A DNA stretch of 64,000 bases from Gadus chalcogrammus (GCF_026213295.1 NC_079431.1:17752777-17816776), one strand, 5' to 3'; shown: positions 11,091 through 23,941, counted from the stretch's first letter. Made by a program: numbers and translations. The notes: generated by a model from the letters alone, not told the origin.

Positions 11091-11715
11091 CCCTCAAGTG
11101 TCCAGCCAGGCCCCCTGCACTGAACCCCCCCAGGGGCGGCAACCGCAGGGCCAACGGCCCCGTCCGGGGAGCCGGCTGGGGTAGGGGAGCCGCCCGGGGA
11201 ACCACGAGGAGTTCCGCCTCCCTCACCAGCCACAACCGGGGCGAGGGGGTGGTACAGCGAGAGTCTGTCCTGGTGCAACACCACCATACGCCCCCGGGCG
11301 CCCGGCATCCCCAGGCGTTACACCACCTCGGACACTCTGTCGATGATTTCCCCAGGCCCCTGCCAGTGGCTCCGCAGTTTAGGGCAGACCCTTCTCTTTC
11401 TGACGGGGCAGTACACCCACACCCTGTCCCCGGCTGTGAACGCTCGTCCCCGGCAGCGAGTGTCATAGCCCCTTTTCTGCCTCACCCCTGAGGCAGCCTG
11501 AGCCTGGCTGGTGTAGTCATGGACCACCAGCAGGCGATCCCTCAGCCTGCGGAAATAGTCCATAGCCGCACCCCCAGTGATCTCAGGCTCGGCGGGGACC
11601 CGAAAACCAAGTCCACCGGTGTCCGGAGCTCCCGCCCGAACATGAGGGCAGCCGGCGTGCAGTGACTGGACTCCTGAACTGCAGTCCGACAGGACGAAAG
11701 GACCAGGGGCATTGA
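11090..11715 (-). pseudogene. Ty3/Gypsy integrase C-terminal remnant
   Basis: Reading the minus strand, the end of an integrase core is followed by a linker and a GPY/F-type module. Diagnostic short motifs are LMFGRELRTPVDLVFG (about 11595-11660, in a different frame from the rest), YFRRLRDRL, GDRVWVY and HWQGPGEIIDRVSEVV (ending near 11318), then HQDRLSLYHPLAP near 11230-11270 in yet another frame. These are characteristic of the integrase C-terminus of fish Gypsy elements. The frame shifts between motifs show it is dead. The catalytic D,D-35-E core is missing, removed by the deletion that joins RT to this part near 11690-11715. Confidence 0.8.
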
Positions 11716-11850
11716 GGCGCCAGTAGTCCACGCAGAACCTCCAGCTGCCATCCTTCTTTTCTCACCAGGACGGCCGGTGCCGCCCATGGACTGGGCTAGA
11801 GCACCCCCCCGGCAGCCATCTCGCGGACCTTGTCCTCCGCCGCCTGGCGC
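11700..11850 (-). pseudogene. Ty3/Gypsy reverse transcriptase N-terminal remnant
   Basis: The minus strand encodes pieces of the start of a Gypsy RT: a DKVREM segment, SPWAAP, then a shifted frame with VDYWRLNA. These correspond to the conserved stretch before the first catalytic aspartate block. No YxDD box follows: the sequence jumps directly to integrase C-terminal sequence, so the RT palm, RNase H and integrase core are deleted. Short indels separate the pieces into different frames. Copy B carries a 10-bp duplication just upstream, near 58410-58430. Confidence 0.7.
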
Positions 11851-11959
11851 CGCCTGGCACAACCTGGCGACTACTCCGCTGGCCGCCAGAGCCCTCGTGC
11901 CCTCCCCATCCGGACTGGAGCTCCACAGTCTCCGCGCCGACGGTGAAGGCTGCTCCGGC

Positions 11960-12300
11960 CATGTCCACCCTGGCACCCCAACGGGTCAGCAGGTCCAGGC
12001 CGATGATGCATGAGTCCCGGATGACAGCGAGCCAAAACCATGCATCACCTCCTGATCAGCCACCCGGACGGCCAGCCGCTTCCTCCCCCTCATTCCGGTC
12101 TCCTGTCCCGTCACGGTCGTCAGGCGGATGCTGGTCGCCGTCCACCCCCACGAGAGTGTGCCGGTGGTGCCCGGAAAAACGCCCGGACACGCCAGGGAGA
12201 TGGTCTACTCAGTGTCCACCAAGGCCGTGCAGGGTCGGCCTTCGATCCTGCAGCGGAGGTAAAGGCCCCTGGCGTGGCCCGGGCCGCCAACCAGAGAGCA
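11960..12300 (-). pseudogene. Ty3/Gypsy aspartic protease remnant, active site broken
   Basis: Minus-strand retropepsin remnant. The active-site region reads ALVDT and then Glu and a TAG stop (codons at 12217-12219 back to 12205-12207), where the family has the DT/S-G triad. Further on, the C-terminal block with IIGLDLL is visible in copy B; in copy A the reading frame is broken by one base within CCAAAACCATGC near 12036-12042. The protease would be inactive in both copies. Counterpart: 58540-58865. Confidence 0.75.
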
Positions 12301-12305
12301 CCAAC

Positions 12306-12470
12306 CATTTTTTTCCACTACTATATAGTCTGAAAATTCTGCTAATAAGGTTGATATTTTACTTTTGAATCATGATGCAGTAGTGAGTATTATGTGAAAT
12401 TTCCAAGCTCACTGGAATGTGAACAAGTGTTAATACATTGCATCGGAATCATTAAAGCCAAGAGTTATTA
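12306..12470. other. AT-rich spacer
   Basis: No feature recognised between the Gypsy remnant and the inverted unit fragment. Confidence 0.5.
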
Positions 12471-12570
12471 TGGCGCGAATGGCGCAATGATTATTCTTCA
12501 AAACGAGAGCTGGTAAATTGTGAAAAATGAATTCAACTGTAATCAGACAATGCGGTTATATAGTCTATTT
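12471..12570 (-). repeat. Inverted fragment of the 190-bp unit
   Basis: Reverse complement of the central part of the 190-bp units (TTCTTCAAAACGAGAGCTGG and CTGTAATCAGACAATGCGG are the inverted forms). It sits on the far side of the Gypsy remnant from the main array, so the two may be opposite ends of one palindromic host element into which the Gypsy remnant was inserted. Confidence 0.8.
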
Positions 12571-14430
12571 GATATGTTTTCAAAACCTCAAGATGTGCGG
12601 ATTGTAAACATGACAAACTTGCTCTATTTGAAGACTTTCACACTTTGGGAACAATAAAGATCTGAAATCTATATTGTACACTACCACCACCTTTAAAAAC
12701 TTCTCTTTTAAGCAAACAGTTTTTGCAAGCAAAACTTAACATGTAGAGCTAGCAAATGTGAAATGGCTGCAAATATTTGTGATGGGTGGTTGTGGATGAG
12801 GAGATCTTTTCGCTCTAATTGTAATGTTTTCGCTTCAGATTTGATTGTGATTCGCACTTCACCAGGTGTCCTTCTATTGACGATATAAATGTCAAGTTAT
12901 TATACTAATCACCCTAAGCTATCTAAAGGGCAAGGATGAAACACCCAAGGGAAGGGACCTTGAGAAGAAACCCAGAAGAAGGATCCCTACTTCAGGGGAT
13001 GGTTGGGTATAGCTACAGAAAGGGCAGATACAGTAACAGAACAGTACAGAAACAGTAGAAGAACACAAAAAAACATTACTTAGGTTTAAATTATCCTGGC
13101 CCTCTGCAGTGATGTAATGTACGAAACAAGCATACCAATAGTTTGGATCCAAATGGTACCTTGTAATAATTCTTACCTTAATAATGTTGAGACGTGCAGA
13201 AAAAAATGGTGTGTTATTAGAAATGCCGTGTTAGCATCGGCTACCAACATAAAAACAGCAGCCTACTAAAATGGCCCAGAATCAAGCGCATGAAGTAGTA
13301 GCAGTCTTTATGAGACTAATTAATGGATGCAGAATATTTACTTTAATATCTTAACACAACCCCGATATTAATGTATGCATCATCTGTAAAAGGATAATAA
13401 CATAGTATACTTTGAGATGGCAATTAACATTAAGATTATTTGAAATAGGACATGAAGCAACAAAGAGACCAGTGATAAACAATGAAATAATGTAGGCCTA
13501 CTTGATGTTATGAAGTTAAATTATAAGTCAAAGTTGATTTTATTTTTGATTGTGAGGATTTAATAATTTCATTTGAAATGTCCATTTCAGTCAACGTTTA
13601 ATCTACATTTTAGTTACTCATGAATATTTAATCATGAAGGAAATGTGCCTTCGTCCCAAAGCATTCTTTCCTGACATTCACAGAAAATAAGGGCACTTCA
13701 TGTAAATAATGCATCTGGGACATCACATTACTGAAGCCAAGTCAAGCTAAATAAAAATTACAACCCGCTCTGCAATAAAGAACCACTTAAAGGCAATCAT
13801 TAATCAGTCCATCTAGGCTTATTAAGAGGCATTTTTAATAGCAATAAGTACACGGCCTTCATAACTTTGCATATTCACATGTGTAAATATTCTTCGGCAC
13901 ATTGCAACCCAATCTGTTAATAGACCAGGGATGAAGCAACCCTCAAACATATTTAGCCTGTGTATTTTTTTTGGCCTTTTCTACCCGACTGTCACTCAGA
14001 AATACTTTTCGACAGATGGGCCAGCAAGGAGACGGCAGTTCATTTGCTGGTGAGAGTACAGAGATGGTAGTCCCCTTCCCCCTCCCCTCCCCTCCATGAT
14101 GTCAATAACACGGAGCACTTTACAGATGCAAGCATTTCACTGGCCCTGCAATAGGAATGAAGGCAGTGAGCCCAGTTGCGCATAAACAACTCCATCCACA
14201 GTTGCGGGACGGAGCAAATATGGAGTTGAACCAGAAGAAACGTCATAACATGGACCCCTCTATTTTGAATAAAGTAACGACCAACATATGTAAATATATA
14301 AATATATTGTTATCATTATTTGAAGCTAAAGATCAGTTAAAGCTAATTGTTTGGGTGTGCTGGAACCCTCAACTCGACGTATTATTTAATTGTACATACA
14401 TTTTGAAAGTTAAAGCGGCTTTCTACTTGA
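12571..14430. other. No gene seen; AT-rich, contains enhancer-like stretch
   Basis: No coding sequence recognised. The interval 13560-13900 is rich in homeodomain-type TAAT/ATTA cores and octamer-like ATGAATATTTAATCAT motifs; it is described as a finding. Counterpart: 59144-61000. Confidence 0.45.
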
Positions 14431-14806
14431 GCCAGTAGAGCCCCGTGGGACCGGGATCAGGACGGGGGGACGGACGTAGGACGTGAGTGGGAAGGGGGTC
14501 CACCGTATCCACGCACCTTGTCACAGTGCAGAAGTTGATGGCCATTAAATCGCAGGCGCCTCCTAGGGCCTGTCAGGATCCCTCCTCCTCACTTCCCTTG
14601 GATGTGGTGACGGCCGTATGTGGAAGGCGGCGCGGCAGACAGCCCGTGCCCGGCTGTGGATGGCGGAGACAGGCCTCTTCAGGCTATGTATGGCCCTCAC
14701 CTCGTTAAGCGTCCTTGGGACCCTACCCTAATTAGAGTCAGAGACTTCCTCTATTAATGACAAGCCCCATCTCGCTCCCCGTTCTCCTTTCTGCTTTTGC
14801 ATGTCA
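14431..14806. other. GC-rich non-coding interval
   Basis: A moderately GC-rich stretch with some CpG. A 73-residue plus-strand frame (14487-14708) is short and has no domain. Counterpart: 61001-61386. Confidence 0.4.
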
Positions 14807-14845
14807 CCCCCCCCCCCCCCCCCGACACACACACACACACACACA
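14807..14845 (+). repeat. C17 run followed by (AC)n
   Basis: Seventeen consecutive C then GACACAC repeats. In copy B the C run is 23 long (61387-61409). Confidence 0.9.
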
Positions 14846-16208
<1,363 letters not shown>

Positions 16209-16506
16209 CACATTGGTTTATGGTTCACAGGAATCGGCAGTTTGCAGTTTTCGTGCGCTCTCCAATGAGCAGCCATAAACACCTGCTCGATGCTGCACGT
16301 GCAGAGGTCACCTGTGCAGGTAAATGAAAGCTCCATTCAGGGGCCCCCTTATGATGGAGCGGCGCGGTCGTTAACCTTCAGGTGTACCGCCGTTGTCATT
16401 CCCCCTAATGGAGGCATGGCGGTGGGGTGGACTGCAGGGAAATAAAACTTAACACGGAGGGGTGTTAGTGTAGCTATGTGGCGTTATCGTCTGTCCGGAA
16501 CACACT
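16209..16506. other. Unique spacer between CA and CT arrays
   Basis: No gene. Its right part (from 16421) is the block that is partly re-duplicated at 19884. Confidence 0.5.
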
Positions 16507-16507
16507 G

Positions 16508-16567
<60 letters not shown>

Positions 16568-16615
16568 GATCTCTCCCCCTCTCTCTCTTTCTTGATCTAT
16601 CTCCCCTCTGCCCTC

Positions 16616-16661
<46 letters not shown>

Positions 16662-16726
16662 CTCTCTTCTCTCTCTCCTCTCTATATATATCTCTATCTC
16701 TATCTCTATCTCTCGCTCTATCTCTC

Positions 16727-16795
<69 letters not shown>
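16507..16795 (+). repeat. (CT)n compound array
   Basis: Several CT blocks separated by TTCTTGATCT- and CTATCTCTAT-type linkers. Copy B is longer (63116-63478). Poly Ser-Leu or Arg-Glu frames are artefacts. Confidence 0.95.
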
Positions 16796-17525
16796 CTCAC
16801 CACAATTTTTTTGGTCCATTGCTCTCGATGCGAGTGTTCAGTAGACACACAAAGCGTCTGTTGTCTGTCTGAGTGACCCGGTGCAAGGGGGTTGTGGAAA
16901 TACGTTTTTTTTTGGCGCAGCGGTCTAGATATAGCAACCCAGTATCACGCAATTTCGTGGTCAGGCTCATGAAAATGTATCTATTGAACTAGTTTTTGAA
17001 TTCTAGGAAATCTGATTGTTGTTCCGACATATCCATAACTAGAGCGAGCACTGCAGCCTGCCCCCCCCCCCTTCTGAATTCGAAAGAAATCTCCCAATTG
17101 AAATGCATTGGTTCAAATCTTAAACCCATTCTAACACCAGGATGTAGTATAACTACTTTGGTCCACAGTGGAAAACACCGTTTTTTTTACAATAACGGCT
17201 CTAAACATGTGACATGCCTATTATTTTCAATGGCACATGTGACATGACTGTCAAGGTTGCTATCATGGTTGCTATGCCCCCCCCCTCCCAGTTATCATTA
17301 ACTCCATATGCACTTGTTCCTGAGCCAGGTTTATTCAAAACAATTCATTAAGTTATCAGGCATGAGAGGTCTTTCCTCATCCTGAGTGCTTAATGACTAT
17401 TTCTGTTTCTGAATGCTCATTACAAGCTTCCTATTTATGTCTGGTGTACCCAGATTGTGTATAGAACGTATGTCAGCTGTTGGCTGTAGTTGTTGTAGGT
17501 GCTCTAACGTATCTTTGTGTCTGGA
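16796..17525. other. No gene seen
   Basis: Contains a possible pol III A box (TGGCGCAGCGGT near 16912) without a supporting B box, and a poly-C run near 17060. Copy B of this stretch reaches the end of the window. Confidence 0.4.
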
Positions 17526-17577
17526 ACATCATCATCATCATCATCATCATCTTCATCATCATCATCATCATCACCAT
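17526..17577 (+). repeat. (ATC)n trinucleotide array
   Basis: About 17 ATC units with one TTC and one ACC variant. Gives poly-His and poly-Ile frames by chance. Confidence 0.95.
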
Positions 17578-17589
17578 CCTAGTTTATTT

Positions 17590-17830
17590 TATCCAGGCAC
17601 GAATTATTCCTCCCGAGGGTGGGGCCTCACTGACTCGTCGTAATCGTCTTAAACATCCGTTCCACACAGAGCGGCTCTGGACATGTCCAGCCTCTTTCGG
17701 TCCTGCCGCACTACCTCCTCCCACATCTTCTTCTGTCTTTCTGGTTCTTCTCAGAGGGCACCTCCAGTTTTCTCAAAGGGCGATCCAGCCAGTGCTGCGT
17801 TCAATGTGGCTGAACCACCTCAGTCTATTT
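17590..17830 (-). pseudogene. LINE-like (RTE-type) polyprotein C-terminal remnant
   Basis: On the minus strand LRWFSHIER (near 17800-17825) is followed, after a frame change, by MWEEVVRQDRKRL (near 17695-17735). The order of an LRW-F/Y-GH-V/I-R block and then a W-x-x-V-V-R-x-D block is characteristic of the extreme C-terminus of RTE-like non-LTR retrotransposon polyproteins. An in-frame stop after the first block and a frame change make it dead. No RT palm motif is present upstream, consistent with a fragment. Confidence 0.55.
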
Positions 17831-19883
17831 GTTGGCAGCACTTTGAGGAGAGAGCCTGAGAGTCTGAGAGTCCTGAAGGTGAACCCATTGGCCACTCTGA
17901 TTACGGCCAACTCAGTTATAAAACATAACGGTGCGTTACGTTTGTTAATGCCCTCGTTTAATTTATTAACCTGTAGGTCAACTCATTTCTGAGGATGGTG
18001 AGGACACTATGCAGTGAGGGGGTTTAGGACACTTCATAAAGTAAACCTATGGAATTCCTAGGGAAAATGCTGCAGTGGAATCTCTGCCCTTTAGGGAGAG
18101 AGCCTGTAAAACAGAGGGAAAGACTTTGATGCTTATCCACCAAGAATATTCGGGCAGAATTTATAGGAAAGCGAGATACATCCACAATGTTCTCGTAGTC
18201 GGGTCCAATTACTGTTAGCTAAGGTTGTCAAACGATATTAACGCTGACATTCTTCATGATTCAATAATTACGAAACCTCTTAAAGAGGGATGTATTGACT
18301 GGAATAATGAAAGGAAATAGAGTTTATAATGAGGATGGGAGCACTGGTTAGATCTGTTAATGTTGACCTAATCACACAAAATGACAATGAAGACATTAAA
18401 GCGCTCCGATTGTGATGGATGATCCAAGGGATGATCACTCAAATCTGCTTTGATCGGAAATAGAACAGAACAGTCAGATCATTTTCATGGCTAGTTGAAG
18501 TCATTGTCGATGCGCTTTAGATTGCAAAAAATTGTCGGCTAAAGGTTCAACAACAGGGATGCTGGTATGAATTATTTGCTGCAAATATGAATCAAGATTA
18601 CAGCACAAGATAATGATCAATGGCAGTTGGTGATGCATAACATACAATTGGCAGATCTGCAGTGTTGAATGTGAATATACAAAATTAGCAACCCTTGCTT
18701 TCACCGGGACACAGAATCTTTATCTTCTGGAGCATATTAATTGCATCATTATAAAAACTATGGGCACTTTTGATTAAGCCTTTAGTTACACAAAAACAGC
18801 GGGGTAAGAATTTGGTTTTAAGATCGATTTCTCTCTGGCCATGGACAATCTGATCTGAGCTGAAGGAACAGTTTGAGTTATGTTTGTTTGCTGTACCCTT
18901 TTACTTGTCCTGCCAGTGTTGTTTTTCATGTTGTTTCGTCTTTTTTGTCTAATCAATAACATTGAATAGGTACCAGACTCCATTTTCACAACACTGGGTA
19001 AAATAACTTGTGCAAATAGAAAAAATAATCTAAATAGTTTTAAACTTAACTCTTAGTTCCTAGCCCTTACCTCACACACGCCAACAATGCAACTTTCCTA
19101 CCCTTTAACTTCAAATTGGCACTCTGGATGGTCTTCTGACAAACAGACAAACATGAAACCCTTGTGATGAGTCAGTCCTCCTTTATTCACAAAGAATCGG
19201 GCGTGGAGGGAAGGGATTAGTCACGGTGTTACAGGGGGTCCTGTTTGAAATCCTGTCTGCCTCACTGCCTTCCACATCATCATCAGCAACCTCCACCTCG
19301 CTTCAACACCACTGGGTGCCGCAATCCTTTCCTTCAAAGGTTAGCAACTGGATGCTAGTTCAGGCCCAGTAACGTGGGCTCGGGTACACTTCTTCCTCTC
19401 CGATCGCTGAAAGGGAATTTTATGCCGGAATGTTCTGTGCAGTGTTCCATGCCAGTTGCAGTGCCCCAGGTCAAACTTGTCAGTTATGCTGTGCTGTTGT
19501 CACGGCGACAGTTACAGTTACAGTCGGACAGTTTCACCACCCCTGTGCAGCACCAGCCGCACCATTAATGATCTCCCGCCACAGGTGGCCTAGCCCAGAT
19601 CCTCGCTGTTTAAACGGGCAGGAAAAGGGGCTGCAGCATCCAGGGGGTCATTGATGTCTTCATCTTAACACTGGCTTGGTGCCATTCATGCTCACATATC
19701 GCTCCTGCCTTCTCCTTGCTCTGTTTGTAATTCTGGTCCTGGAGTTCCTTATTGCCCCCCCCCCTTCCCTCTCTCTCTCTCCCTCTCTTTGTCATTCTCT
19801 CACACAAACACTCTCGCTCTCTTTATCTGTGTCTCTTTCCTCTCTCTGTCTCACACACAAACATTATATTCTCTCTCTCTCTG
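17831..19883. other. No gene seen
   Basis: About 2 kb of unique AT-rich sequence, then short CT-rich runs from 19757. Frames at 18501-18704 and 18786-18989 (minus) and 19374-19654 (plus) have no domains. Confidence 0.5.
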
Positions 19884-19967
19884 GGTGGGGTGGACTGCAG
19901 GGAAATAAAACTTAACACGGAGGGGTGTTAGTGTAGCTATGTGGCGTTATCGTCCGTCCGGAACACA

Positions 19968-20026
<59 letters not shown>

Positions 20027-20093
20027 CTCTCTCTCTTCTTGATCTCTCCCCCTCTCTCTCTCTTTCTTGATCTATCTCCCCTGCCCCTCTAAG

Positions 20094-20188
<95 letters not shown>

Positions 20189-20189
20189 C

Positions 20190-20282
<93 letters not shown>
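19884..20282 (+). repeat. Partial third copy of the CT-array segment with (CT)n
   Basis: From 19884 the sequence matches 16421 onward, GGTGGGGTGGACTGCAGGG through GGAACACACT and into the CT array with the same TTCTTGATCTCTCC and TCTAAGTCTC linkers. The match starts immediately after a CTCTCTCT run and ends inside the array, so both edges are in simple repeat. Confidence 0.9.
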
Positions 20283-20285
<3 letters not shown>

Positions 20286-20706
20286 GATCTCTCATCCTCT
20301 CTCCCCTCTGCCCTCTGTTCCTCCTAGTTTGACTTATTTAGTTCCTCTTTATTATTTTTGTACCAAGGTCTCACTTTAAGGCTCCAAGATCCAAGAGGGA
20401 GCTCATCACCTGTGTCAAGCCTCTGTAAGGGAAACAGACTCATATGATTGGTGCTCATTCACACCGACTGGAGGGGAAAGGATTGGGACAATAATTTATT
20501 TACAATGTGTTTTGTTTTTTTACCCTTTGACGTCAAATGTGGACATTTTTATGTCAGAACTTTTCAGGGAAAGAATTCAATCTTCAATGCGTTTTCAGTC
20601 TCCGGTCAGCATAGAGGTACAACATGTAGTGTTGAGGAGGCAGAAAAATAGTCACCTTGAAAACGAACCCCAGGGACCAGTTTTGCATTTGTTAATCCAC
20701 ATATTA

Positions 20707-20710
<4 letters not shown>
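20283..20710. other. No gene seen
   Basis: Short unique interval between CT and TG arrays; a 67-residue frame (20448-20651) has no domain. Confidence 0.5.
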
Positions 20711-20774
<64 letters not shown>

Positions 20775-20795
20775 TGTGGTGTGTGTGTGTGTGTG

Positions 20796-20826
<31 letters not shown>

Positions 20827-20830
20827 CGTG
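20711..20830 (+). repeat. (TG)n microsatellite
   Basis: About 120 bp TG with three GG breaks. Confidence 0.95.
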
Positions 20831-22279
20831 TGCAGGGGCTATAGAGCAATCCAGGGGGACTTTATGTGGCTGACAGCCAAGTGGAGACTGGAGGGAATCT
20901 AAGCCAATTGAAGAACCTTAACACAAACACACACACCATACACTTACACACATACAAACAAACAAACACGCACACACACAAACAAATACACCCATATGGA
21001 AACACACACAGATCTCACTGCAGTTAGTTAAATCCTATGTATTGGATGGGAAAAGGGAGAATTAAACACAAAACCATCCAACTTCTTAAATGGGAAAACA
21101 GATATATTTGGTTTTACAAGCGCAAGATTTTCACGTAGTCTGCTTTCCACATGATATGCCTAGTAGGATGATATAAAAACACATGCTGTTGTTTTTGTTG
21201 GCAAATGTAATCATCATCTTACTGGAATAAAAGCGACTGAGAACAGCAGACATTTGGAAAGGTTGTATCGTGCATATTAAGCATGCAAATGTTCTAGTCT
21301 GGTAAAAATAGACAATGGATAACACACTGAGCCAAATGCACAAGGCTGTGTCGGGACGTTCTGGTAAAAACTATCTGATTCTACTCCTTGTTTTTGTCAG
21401 ATTGCAAACATGAGGGGAAATTTGCACACGCACTGTTTGATTACGGCTTTATTATGACCTTGCAACCTCTGCATGGTGTTTAATACTTTTGGAGGCTAAC
21501 ACAAACTCTTTCTTTCTGACTCCATGGTGAGAAGGAGACTGTCTCTCACTGGCTCCAGTAGTTTGGTTGGTAAAACAAGCATTTGTGAGTGTGGCTTTCA
21601 TGACACACACTGCTTTGATCATATGCACTTAAAGTGGCTTGTATGAAGTTATGGTCCTGCATATTGGATTGGGTTAAACATGCCTTTGCATGCTTGGTAG
21701 ATTCAGGATCAGGGTATGGGAGATAGTTTGCTGATCTGCCATAGTTTACGTTTGATTTACAGTTTATTTACTATTTAGTCATTTTGCCGATCTATAGTGA
21801 TTTCATTAATAGGTCATTCACGAGCAGGGGAAAGACATTGGTAGCCCTTCCTTTTACAGTTCCCTATTACTAGGTATTTACCTGGTAAATATAGTATATT
21901 GTTGGGTAATTACTACTGGTAATAAGAAGGTAAATAAACAGGAACTAAAGCTGAAGTACTAAGAGAAACCTCCACTATAACCCATTAACTCAACTAAGTA
22001 CCGTGTAGTTGTTTTAGGATGGAAATAACTCAGATATTTTGTACTTCCTAGGAAAGTAGGCAACCAATTCTTAGAAACAACACTTCTATTGCCCATTAAT
22101 TCAAGATACAATTGTAGTTATCCAAGGTTCATGTTGGCAACAGCCCAGGTTTAATTGTGTACTATCTAGAAATGACCATAGTACTTTCCAATAAGTTACT
22201 ATTTCTTATTTAGTTATTGTTCATAGCTACACACATTTATAAAAGGTTTATTTGATTTACCTCAGAAACTACTGAATTG
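20831..22279. other. No gene seen; AT-rich, with a CA-rich patch at 20920-21010
   Basis: From about 21855 the sequence (TTACTAGGTATTTACCTGGT and similar) may be the left part of the element that carries the 170-bp tandem units, because both share TACCTGGTAA and TTACCAT-type words; this is tentative. Confidence 0.4.
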
Positions 22280-23260
22280 TTTTCATTTAAGTTGAAAAAT
22301 TACAGCAATACTTACCTGGTAACAACCTCTGCAGGAACAGCTGTCCTCTAGTCTCATGGTACATCTCCTTAAATACAAGGTACGAACCCTTGTTTGTTTC
22401 CATGGTAATACCATGTTCTTACCATATCTTTTGTAATAGATAATTCCACTGTCCATGCAGTTAACTGGAACTTCTACCATATATGTTCTGCAATGTTACT
22501 AAGCAAAACATGACGATTTACCCAGTAAGTGAGCTGAAACTGTACTGTAAAAGGAAGCCTTGTTTGTTTCCATGGTATTACCAGGCTCTTACCATATAAG
22601 TTGTAACTGGGGATTCCCTTTTCCATGCAATCAACACAAACTTGTACAATATATGTTCTGCAACGTTACTAAGTAAAACATGACAATTTACCCAGTAAGT
22701 AAGCTGAAACAGTACTGTAAAAGGAAGAGTTGTTTGTATCCATGGTATTACCAGGCAATTACCATATCATTTTAATTGGTTATTCCATTTTCCATGCAAT
22801 CAACACAAACTTGTACCATATATATTCTGCAACCTTACTAAATAAAACATGACAATTTACCACTTAAGTAAGCAGAAACTGTACTGTAAAAGGAAGCCTT
22901 GCTTGTTTCCATGGTATTACCAGGCTCTTACCATATAATTTGTAACTGGTTATTCCCTTTTCCATGCAATCAACACAAACTTGTACCATATATGTTTTGC
23001 AACGTTACTAAGTAAAACATGAAAATTTACCCGTAACTAAGCTGAAACTGAACTGTAAAAGGAAGCCTTGTTTGTTTCCATAGTATCAACAGGCAATTAC
23101 CATATAATTTTAACTGGTTATTCCCTTTTCCATGCAATCAACACAAACTTGTACCATAGGCCTGTATCTTCTGCAACGTTACTAAGTAAAACATGACAAT
23201 TTACCCCGTAAGTAATCGGAAACTGTACTGTTGCTTGTTTCCATGGTATTACCAAAAAAA
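22280..23260 (+). repeat. Tandem array of about 170-bp units
   Basis: The marker TTGTTTGTTTCCATGGTA or close variants recurs at 22390, 22560, 22730, 22900, 23069 and 23231, giving periods of 170, 170, 170, 169 and 162. Each unit also has CTTACCATAT, TTCCATGCAATCAACACAAA and AAACATGACAATTTACC. The units differ at many sites. The last is truncated. Confidence 0.92.
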
Positions 23261-23729
23261 CATTACAGCTATTTTAGATGGAAAACAATGCAATTCCACC
23301 ATATATCAGGGCCTACGAGAGGATGTTATCAAAAGGATACGATAAGGAATCTGCCCTGGAATCTGGATTGTTTTTTTCGCTCCAACCACTTCATGGAAAC
23401 GCACCTAATTCAACTTTCGATTTTGCGAACTTTCTAAAGATTCGCATCACCTTTTAGATGGAAACGTGACTACCGTAGTAAATATTCAAGGCGCTGGTTC
23501 TCCACAGAAAAAACTGGAGCGCATCAAGACTGCGTGCATGCAGCCTGCGTGCTGTACACAAAAATTCAGTCACGAGGGGATTCAACTTTTTAAATTGAGC
23601 AGAAATACTTTTAATGTAAAGATAGTAATTGAATTTATTTAAAATTCATTTATTTATTTATTTATTTATTTAAAGCTACAAAAATAATATAAATAAAATA
23701 ATAAATTCAATGCAACTCTGACGTCCCCA
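23261..23729. other. No gene seen; includes (TTTA)n at 23642-23675
   Basis: A short TTTA tetranucleotide array and unique sequence. No coding signal. Confidence 0.5.
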
Positions 23730-23941
23730 GCTGGTTGGGGGTCTAACGACGTCATCGTTTACGTTTCAGGCGTCCACAGGAATCCTAACACAAAATCGCG
23801 GATAGATCCGGATAGATTTCAAACCACCTCCGAGGGTGGTTTCAGAAATGTGCAGATTCGCCGGCTCCATCTGGAAGGTCGGCCGAAACGCACAAGACTT
23901 ATGCGGTTTCACCAAAAAATCGGCTCTGTGTGGATAGGGCC
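23730..23941 (-). mobile_element. Single end of a DNA transposon, probably hAT-like
   Basis: Read on the minus strand the sequence begins GGCCCTATCCACACAGAGCC at 23941, a form familiar from fish non-autonomous DNA transposons. I found no matching opposite terminus, so only one end is supported. Confidence 0.35.

Noticed and set aside
16905..16960. TGGCGCAGCGGT, a good pol III A box
   Set aside because: No B box follows and the sequence does not fold as a tRNA.
17480..17992. 170-residue plus-strand frame over the ATC array
   Set aside because: The repeat supplies the poly-Ile start; downstream it is antisense to the LINE-like fragment.
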